Shown here piece after piece: positions 58,412 to 64,000 of a DNA stretch of 64,000 bases. The notes beneath the pieces are model-generated. The model did not search any database. It saw nothing but the letters and a program-made list of their open reading frames with translations, and was not told the DNA's origin. Source of the stretch: Bacillota bacterium (lineage in GTDB: Bacteria; Bacillota; Clostridia; Christensenellales; Aristaeellaceae); assembly GCA_023413135.1 (NCBI GenBank), contig JAEZQK010000055.1, positions 14,837-78,836 on the forward strand, in the 5' to 3' direction. The position numbers were made by a program, and so were the translations under genes. Numbering within the stretch: the first letter of the stretch is position 1; each line of letters starts with the position of its first letter.

Positions 58412-59442
58412 TAATATGCCTCCGCGTTCTGCCCGGCAAGGGATTTCTGAACATAGTCAAGCTTCAGGAGCATCGCTTTGAGCTCATCCTTATTTAGTCT
58501 GTATGTATTATGAGAGGTATAGTCGTCCGCTACCGAAACCGTGCCTTGGCCATTATGCGTAAATTTCCCATAATTCAAATCACGGCTGTCCAGCGGTACG
58601 CGGTAATAGCTACCCATGTCTTCCGCTCGGGCCAGCTCCTCGCGCGTAAGCAAAGACTCGTACAGCTTTTCGCCGTGGCGCGTGCCGATTTCACGGATAT
58701 TGGCTGGATAGTTGAATATCTTGCACATCGTTTCCGCCAGCATTTGCACTGTTGCCGCGGGAGCCTTCTGAATGAAGGTATCCCCTGGGTTCCCGTGGGC
58801 GAACGCGAATAGTACCAACTCCACCGCATCCTCAAGGCTCATCATGAAGCGCGTCATGTTGGGATCGGTGACGGTTAAAGGCTTGTCTTCGCGCATCTGC
58901 TTAATAAACAGCGGTATGACCGAGCCGCGCGAACACATCACATTGCCATACCGTGTAACACAAATCGTCGTCCCGTTTGCGCTTCTCGTCTTAGCCAGTG
59001 CGGTCTTTTCCATGAGAGCTTTAGACATGCCCATGGCGTTTATCGGGTAAACCGCCTTGTCCGTCGAAAGGCATATAACATTTTTAACGCCTGCATCCAC
59101 TGCGGCATTTACAACATTCTCGGTGCCCAGCACATTCGTGCGCACAGCCTCGCCCGGGAAAAACTCGCAGGACGGCACCTGTTTGAGCGCCGCCGCCTGG
59201 AAAACATAGTCTACACCCGCCATCGCGGCGCGGACGCTGTCATAATTGCGCACATCGCCGATGTAGAACTTGAGCTTGGGGTTTTGGTAAACGTTGCGCA
59301 TATCATCCTGCTTCTTTTCATCGCGACTGAATATGCGAATCTCCTCAATATCCGTATCCACAAACCGTTTCAAAACCGCATTGCCAAATGATCCGGTACC
59401 GCCGGTGATCAATAGTGTTTTTCCTTGAAAAATAGAAGTCAT
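58411..59442 (-). CDS. CapE-like UDP-GlcNAc 4,6-dehydratase/5-epimerase
   Basis: 343 residues, extended SDR. ITGGTGSFGNAVLKRF, DYVFQAAALKQVPSCEFFP, CLSTDKAVYPINAMGMSKAL (a Met in place of the usual active-site Tyr, as in this family) and RYGNVMCSRGSVIPLF are diagnostic of CapE/FnlA. It is the first step from UDP-GlcNAc to UDP-L-FucNAc. ATG 59442 follows GGGGG at 9 bases. A TATAAT box (59478-59473 on the - strand) may give an internal promoter. Confidence 0.93.
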   Translation of the reverse strand: MTSIFQGKTLLITGGTGSFGNAVLKRFVDTDIEEIRIFSRDEKKQDDMRNVYQNPKLKFYIGDVRNYDSVRAAMAGVDYVFQAAALKQVPSCEFFPGEAVRTNVLGTENVVNAAVDAGVKNVICLSTDKAVYPINAMGMSKALMEKTALAKTRSANGTTICVTRYGNVMCSRGSVIPLFIKQMREDKPLTVTDPNMTRFMMSLEDAVELVLFAFAHGNPGDTFIQKAPAATVQMLAETMCKIFNYPANIREIGTRHGEKLYESLLTREELARAEDMGSYYRVPLDSRDLNYGKFTHNGQGTVSVADDYTSHNTYRLNKDELKAMLLKLDYVQKSLAGQNAEAY

Positions 59443-59516
59443 AACTATCATCCCCCATAATTATCAAGTGGTATTATATCATGTTTTGCAGCTAGACAAA
59501 ACACAAATAGAACCTT

Positions 59517-60545
59517 TTACACAAATTTGTCACGTTTTGTCAGAACACACAATTGAATGGAGTATTTTGTGAATCTTAGTTTTCGGTATACAGCATGGTA
59601 AAGTTGTGGAACAGAAAGTTTATTTCGATTTGGCTCCGCGTTTTGAAATTTCTGCTGATCAGGCTTTGCAAAAGGCAATGAGCTGTTCCAGCGTATGCAT
59701 TGATTGAATGCATGCATGACTGCCTTGTCATAGCTGGTGCGCGCCTGAAAAAAGCGGAACACCTCTTCATAGAATTCACGCGGGCTTCCGGCGATTTCCG
59801 CCTTTTCCTGATCCGTCAACTGATCCATAAGCCGTATCCACATCGCATTGCATTCGTCATTATGCTTGTCCCCCATCGTCAGGCTGTCTTGGTTTTTATG
59901 TACACGGGAGTGCATATGTATCCCCTTAGAATAAACGATGCGAAGGCCGCGCATCATGCGAAACCACATGTCATAATCCTGGGTTGTTATATAGGATGCG
60001 TTAAAAAGCCCGACTCTTTGAAAATGACTTCTATGAATCAACAATGTACACCCGTTCACTGCGCAATGAAACACTGGAAACAGGGGTGTTTCCAATTGTT
60101 CTTTCCGATATGTTTTGAAATAATCCCGTATGTCAAGTATTCTCCCATCATCCGAGAATAAGGAATATCCCCCGGCGATCACGGTGGCTTTATCCTCCAA
60201 ACCGCCTAGAAGCTTCATCTGCACAGATACCTTTCGCCGTCCGTACAAGTCGTCGTGACTTAACCAGGAAAAATATTCGCCGTGCATTTTCTCAATGCCC
60301 AAATTTAGCGCCGTGGCGACGCCACCGTTTTGCTTGGAATAGTACCGTATCCTCGATCCATAGCCCAGCGCAATTTGCTCCGTTTTGCCGCCATCGGAGG
60401 ATCCGTCATTGACAACGATCACTTCGATGTTGGGATAGTCCTGCCCGAGGGCGCTGTCAATGGCCTGGGCCAAATAATTGCTCCCGTTGTACACGGGAAT
60501 GACAATCGAAACCATCGTCGCCCCGAAATCCGCCTTTTTTACCAT
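59517..60545 (-). CDS. Family 2 glycosyltransferase
   Basis: 342 residues. VSIVIPVYNGSNYLAQAID, EVIVVNDGSSDGG, NGGVATALNLGIEKMHGEYF and WLSHDD define the GT-A domain (to about 230). It is related to the N-terminal domains at 51068 and 54440 but is less similar to them than they are to each other. AAGGAGGGTGAA precedes ATG 60545, 10 bases after the upstream stop. Confidence 0.88.
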   Translation of the reverse strand: MVKKADFGATMVSIVIPVYNGSNYLAQAIDSALGQDYPNIEVIVVNDGSSDGGKTEQIALGYGSRIRYYSKQNGGVATALNLGIEKMHGEYFSWLSHDDLYGRRKVSVQMKLLGGLEDKATVIAGGYSLFSDDGRILDIRDYFKTYRKEQLETPLFPVFHCAVNGCTLLIHRSHFQRVGLFNASYITTQDYDMWFRMMRGLRIVYSKGIHMHSRVHKNQDSLTMGDKHNDECNAMWIRLMDQLTDQEKAEIAGSPREFYEEVFRFFQARTSYDKAVMHAFNQCIRWNSSLPFAKPDQQKFQNAEPNRNKLSVPQLYHAVYRKLRFTKYSIQLCVLTKRDKFV

Positions 60546-60555
60546 TTCACCCTCC

Positions 60556-61431
60556 TTACGCATCGGTCCCTTTGCCGCGCATGATCCGCCTGGCAAAAGA
60601 ACGGATGCCGGGTACTTTTTTGAAAAGCGTCAGCAGGGCATGCTTGCTTTCATAAAGGCTGATTGCGACCTGCATTTTTTCGATATCGATAGCCTGCCGT
60701 ATGGCCCTTTCTCTTAAGGCCTCAATGTACAGCTCCCGATGGCTTGCATATAATGCTTTGTGATTGAGATAGACTTGGCGATATGCTTCCTGAATCCTGT
60801 CCATCGATTTTTGCATCGTGGATGAGCGTGAAACCGGCTTGATCCGGTAATGAAACAATACATCCTGTATTTGGTATACCCCGGCGCCATTTTCAAGCAG
60901 GGAGAGCCAAAAATCATAATCCTCCAGGCCATATTTCATGTCCTGATTGTATCCGCCCACTTTTTCCCAATCACTTTTCCGAAACAGTGCCGAGGCAAAT
61001 ATGATGTTGCCCACAAGCATTTCCTTGAGGGAGTATGGCGGAAGCAGCCATCTTCCAGCCTTTTCTCCGAAGAACGCGGCCTGGCAGTACACGATGCCGG
61101 TTGCGCTGTTCCCCTCAATCGCGTCCACCGCTTTTTCAATGTAGGCGGGTTCGATTGTATCATCCGCATCCAGCGGCAGGATATAGGCACCCTCCGCGGC
61201 GGCAATGCCCGCATTCCTGGCGAATGCCGGCCCCATATGCCGCGTGTGGATTTTTTTCACGCAAGGGAAGGACAGCGCCTGTATGGCATGAATTGTTTTC
61301 TCATCATCCGATCCGTCATCCACTATGACAAGCTCAATGGACGAGTAGGTTTGTGCTCTTAGGGAAGCAACTGCCTGCCCAATATATTTTCCATCGTTGT
61401 AGCAGGGCATAATGACACTGACAGTTTCCAT
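60556..61431 (-). CDS. Family 2 glycosyltransferase
   Basis: 291 residues. SVIMPCYNDGKYIGQAVASL, VIVDDGSDD, ARNAGIAAAEGAYILPLDADD (the DxD) and GGYNQDMKYGLEDYDFWLSL are typical. The C-terminal 80 residues are helical and basic, probably membrane-associated. GGAG lies 7 bases before the ATG. It lies between the ABC exporter ATPase and the next GT2 gene. Confidence 0.88.
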   Translation of the reverse strand: METVSVIMPCYNDGKYIGQAVASLRAQTYSSIELVIVDDGSDDEKTIHAIQALSFPCVKKIHTRHMGPAFARNAGIAAAEGAYILPLDADDTIEPAYIEKAVDAIEGNSATGIVYCQAAFFGEKAGRWLLPPYSLKEMLVGNIIFASALFRKSDWEKVGGYNQDMKYGLEDYDFWLSLLENGAGVYQIQDVLFHYRIKPVSRSSTMQKSMDRIQEAYRQVYLNHKALYASHRELYIEALRERAIRQAIDIEKMQVAISLYESKHALLTLFKKVPGIRSFARRIMRGKGTDA

Positions 61432-61470
61432 GCTACCACTCCATCACAAACAGTGCAAATGCGCAATTTC

Positions 61471-62205
61471 TTATAACATGGCGATGTGGTATGCATCGCA
61501 AACCTCATCGCTGTCGCCGATCATCCTTACCTTTCCATGGTCAAGCCATACGACCCGGCTGCACATGGTCCTGATCTGATCCAGGCCATGGGACACAAAC
61601 AGTACCGTGGTGCCCCCGCCCATCAGTTCCATCATGCGGGCACGGCTCTTGCGCTGGAACGCCTCGTCGCCTACTCCCAGGATTTCATCCACAATCAAAA
61701 TCTGAGGCTCCACCACGGTCGCCACAGAAAACGCCAAGCGCATCAGCATGCCGGAGGAGTAGGTTTTCAGTGGTCTGTCGATGAATTCTCCAATCTCACT
61801 GAATTCAACGATGGATTGATACCTTTTCTCCAAAAAATCCTTGGTGAAGCCCAGGATGGAGCCGTTCAAATAAATGTTTTCCCGCCCGGTCAGCTCCATG
61901 TCAAAGCCGCTGCCCAATTCCAGCATGGGCACGATGCGGGCCCCCACGGTGACCGTGCCCGAGGTAGGCTTATATATGCCGGAGATCGCCTTGAGCAAGG
62001 TGCTCTTCCCCGCGCCGTTATGCCCGATGATCCCGATGACCTCCTTGGGGTAGACCTGAAAGCTCACGTCGTTCAGCGCGTAAAAATCGATGCGTTCCCG
62101 CTTTCCGGACAGGAAGGAAACAAACCATTCCTTCAGGCTGTCGGTTCGGTTGGGGTCTATCTGAAAGCGCATGGTAACGTGTGAAACATCAATCATTGGC
62201 TGCAT
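61471..62205 (-). CDS. ABC exporter ATPase for surface polysaccharide (TagH/Wzt-like)
   Basis: 244 residues. DSLKEWFVSFLSGKR before the core is typical of TagH/Wzt/RfbB. Walker A is GHNGAGKST (61-69), the signature is TYSSGMLMRLAF, and Walker B ILIVDEILGVGDEAF. It lacks the C-terminal sugar-binding domain of long Wzt proteins, so polymer recognition must occur elsewhere. It works with the permease encoded directly upstream (22-base gap). Confidence 0.92.
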   Translation of the reverse strand: MQPMIDVSHVTMRFQIDPNRTDSLKEWFVSFLSGKRERIDFYALNDVSFQVYPKEVIGIIGHNGAGKSTLLKAISGIYKPTSGTVTVGARIVPMLELGSGFDMELTGRENIYLNGSILGFTKDFLEKRYQSIVEFSEIGEFIDRPLKTYSSGMLMRLAFSVATVVEPQILIVDEILGVGDEAFQRKSRARMMELMGGGTTVLFVSHGLDQIRTMCSRVVWLDHGKVRMIGDSDEVCDAYHIAML

Positions 62206-62227
62206 AGCGATATTTCTCTCCTAAACA

Positions 62228-63679
62228 TCAAAGGTAAAGCAGGAATCTGTTCTGCGTCTTTTTGAAAACAAAAGCGCCCACCAGGAGCATGACGCCCGAG
62301 GCAATGAGGCAGTAGGCATAGTTCATCGGCGATGGGGAAACCCCGTCCAGTATGATGGCCCGCATGAAATAGACATACTGATACAGCGGATTCACGTGAT
62401 AGAGCGTGCGGTACGCTATAGGTATAATCGATTCCGGGTAAAAGAGCGGCGTTAGAAAGCTCCACAGCATTACCAGCACCGACCAGAGAAATTGCGTGTC
62501 GCGGAAAAAGACCATAGAGGCGCTTAACAGCATGCTCATGCCCATGTTGAACATCATCACGAAAATGAGCACCAGCGGCAAAAGGAAAAGGGCCTTTGTG
62601 AAATGAACGCCAGTGATTATCATCATCAGCATCAGCGGCAAAAGGGAGATCAGCACGTTGACCATGGAGGACAATACTTTGTAGACCGGAAAAATATATT
62701 TGGGAATATACACCTTCGTAAGCAGACTCGTGTTGCCCACAATGCCGGTCATACCCTGTCCAACGGATTCGCTGAAAAAGTTGAAAATTACAAAGCCAGA
62801 CAGGAGATAGACCGGGAAGTTTTCGATGTTGCTCTTAAACAATGTACTGAAAATCAGGAATTGAACAAGCATGGTCAGCAATGGGTTCAGAAAACTCCAC
62901 AAAACGCCCAGCACGGAGCGCTTGTACTTCGTTTTAAAATCCCTAGCGACCAATTGCGCCAGCAGGAAAGCATAATGCCTCCACATATCTATTGCAATTG
63001 TTGCAAGAGATGATTGCCCTCTCTTTTCTCTATAGCACGCATATATGCAATACGCAGCAAGCAAGGCACCCAAGGCAACGCATACAGGCCAGTATAGCCG
63101 GGTGGCCTGCAAATCCACACGGATCGATAAAGCATAACTCAACAACCCATATACAGGTATTTCGCGAACAGTCAAGCTATCCAACCCAGAGGTCTGCTCT
63201 ATCTCAAATTTCCCAACATCAAAATATATACCATATCCAATAGTAGTAACTTTTCCTTCCATTTGTCCAGGCGAAATCGATACGCGAAGCATATCAGCTT
63301 TTGACGCATCAACAGGACTGTCGAGCATTGCTAAAACACTGTGCAGCGTCGATATGCCGTCGTTTATAAACTCTGTGCTTCCCAACACTTGACCATCGCC
63401 AAGTAACTCCGCGCGGACATTGCCCGACCCACTTTGAAACGCCAAATAAAGGCTAATGCTTTCAATTGGACCCGAATGAACCGGCAGGGCTTGCTTCACA
63501 TATTCTCCTGCTTGTAGGTCGCTGATCCCGTATTGAGCAGTAATTGCATCGGTATTTTTGTAAGCACGAGAAAAGCTTTCGTGAACGATCCAATATAGGA
63601 ATCCGGCAATCAAAAAATAAGCAATCATAAATAGTGCGCAGCTCTGTTTCAATGTGAGCCGCCTTTTTATCGAAGTCAA
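62228..63679 (-). CDS. ABC-2 polysaccharide export permease with extra N-terminal domain
   Basis: 483 residues, against about 260 for ordinary TagG/Wzm permeases. The ABC-2 part is residues 225-483 (RDFKTKYKRSVLGVLWSFLNPLL at its start; FFRDTQFLWSVLVMLWSFLTPLFYP). Before it, TM1 (13-32), an extracytoplasmic domain (about 35-190, containing GPIESISLYLAFQSGSG, probably beta-sandwich) and TM2 (195-215) are added. The start is a TTG at 63679 with GGAGG 7 bases before. First gene of the operon behind the promoter at 63719. The extra domain might bind the exported chain. Confidence 0.88.
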   Translation of the reverse strand: MTSIKRRLTLKQSCALFMIAYFLIAGFLYWIVHESFSRAYKNTDAITAQYGISDLQAGEYVKQALPVHSGPIESISLYLAFQSGSGNVRAELLGDGQVLGSTEFINDGISTLHSVLAMLDSPVDASKADMLRVSISPGQMEGKVTTIGYGIYFDVGKFEIEQTSGLDSLTVREIPVYGLLSYALSIRVDLQATRLYWPVCVALGALLAAYCIYACYREKRGQSSLATIAIDMWRHYAFLLAQLVARDFKTKYKRSVLGVLWSFLNPLLTMLVQFLIFSTLFKSNIENFPVYLLSGFVIFNFFSESVGQGMTGIVGNTSLLTKVYIPKYIFPVYKVLSSMVNVLISLLPLMLMMIITGVHFTKALFLLPLVLIFVMMFNMGMSMLLSASMVFFRDTQFLWSVLVMLWSFLTPLFYPESIIPIAYRTLYHVNPLYQYVYFMRAIILDGVSPSPMNYAYCLIASGVMLLVGAFVFKKTQNRFLLYL

Positions 63680-63718
63680 AAAAAGACCTCCCCCTCATTT
63701 TTCCCGCATGCATATGCT

Positions 63719-63747
63719 ATTCTACATAACCTGGCGTTCACTGTCAA
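63719..63747 (-). promoter_or_regulatory. Promoter of the exporter/glycosyltransferase operon
   Basis: On the - strand TTGACA (63747-63742), 17 bases, TAGAAT (63724-63719), 40 bases before the TTG start. Confidence 0.7.
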
Positions 63748-64000
63748 CTCTACTGGTTCACTATACCCAAATAGTCCTCTCTAAATAAATTATAATAGAT
63801 ATCCTTAAGTGGTCATTAAATGGATTCGGGGTATTAAGTTTACGATTGGATATACCGATTATGTAACTATTGTATAATGCGAATCAAGGGTTAAAAATGG
63901 AAAGCGAGCAAGCATAAAGCAGCGGCGAGTCTGCCAAAGAGATGCAAGAGCAAACCCTTGAAGGAGCGAACCTTGGAGGCGGCCTGAATGCCGGTCTTCT
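63748..64000. other. Intergenic end of the window, no gene seen
   Basis: No supported coding frame. On the + strand TATAAT (63873-63878) lacks a good -35. CAAGGGTT (63885-63892) and AACCCTTG (63953-63960) form an 8 bp inverted repeat that would close a 76-base stem-loop at the start of a + strand transcript. The structure is cut by the window end and matches no riboswitch I know. Confidence 0.35.

Noticed and set aside
63885..63960. Riboswitch or T-box leader.
   Set aside because: I compared it from memory with the T-box, SAM, TPP, lysine, glycine, c-di-GMP and c-di-AMP consensus sequences and none fit; kept only as a possible structured leader.

Overview
The window looks like chromosomal DNA of an endospore-forming member of the Bacillota, most likely class Clostridia. 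The evidence is a complete gerA-type germinant receptor operon with a small D subunit, strong AGGAGG-type ribosome binding sites, several GTG/TTG starts, a PadR-DUF1700-DUF4097 type operon, and typical sigma-A promoters (TTGACA-17-TATAAT). I cannot place it to genus.

Layout. (1) 0-17.8 kb is mixed, mostly + strand. It holds a methyltransferase behind a possible leader peptide; tRNA-Val(CAC); a 3.1 kb block of small regulators and AHSA1 proteins closed by a second copy of the tRNA 3' half (a likely decayed tRNA-targeted insertion); an orphan radical SAM gene; a double-MerR regulator divergent from a UvrA-like drug-resistance ATPase; a 356 bp MITE with inverted ends and a 10 bp target duplication; a cysteine desulfurase overlapping a TtcA-like tRNA thiolase; then a kinase-like ATPase, a methyltransferase, DUF503, a D-threonine-aldolase-like enzyme, DUF1848 and a GH43 glycosidase. 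(2) 17.8-27.2 kb is all - strand: a PadR/DUF1700/truncated DUF4097/SDR/SDR operon with overlapping genes, a two-component system, and the germination operon gerA-C-B-D. (3) 27.3-30.5 kb is + strand: gpmA, eno and a secreted protein ending in four CxxCxGxG motifs, followed by a second, partial copy of the MITE-like repeat.

(4) 30.7-63.7 kb is one large cell-surface polysaccharide region. It contains a UDP-GlcNAc 2-epimerase, a double GT2 transferase, rfbACBD for dTDP-L-rhamnose, capEFG-like genes for UDP-N-acetyl-L-fucosamine, at least five more glycosyltransferase proteins, a pyruvyl transferase, a CMP-sugar-synthetase-like protein, and a TagGH/Wzm-Wzt-type ABC exporter whose permease carries an extra N-terminal extracytoplasmic domain. 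These genes together specify synthesis and export of a polymer likely to contain rhamnose and FucNAc.

The most unusual part is the phosphonate cassette at 37.7-44.4 kb. One protein fuses a nucleotidyltransferase, a cytidylyltransferase and phosphoenolpyruvate mutase. It is followed by a phosphonoacetaldehyde-reductase-like alcohol dehydrogenase and phosphonopyruvate decarboxylase, with no aminotransferase. Upstream in the same operon lie a small AYIDPS-motif membrane protein and a fusion of a YidC/Oxa1-type insertase domain to a CDP-glycerol glycerophosphotransferase-type domain. A membrane sulfatase/LTA-synthase-superfamily protein is divergently transcribed. My reading is that the cell makes 2-hydroxyethylphosphonate, activates it as a CMP ester, and attaches it to a surface glycan through a YidC-tethered phosphotransferase. 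Family assignments rest on sequence motifs read by eye; the product and the attachment step are inference.
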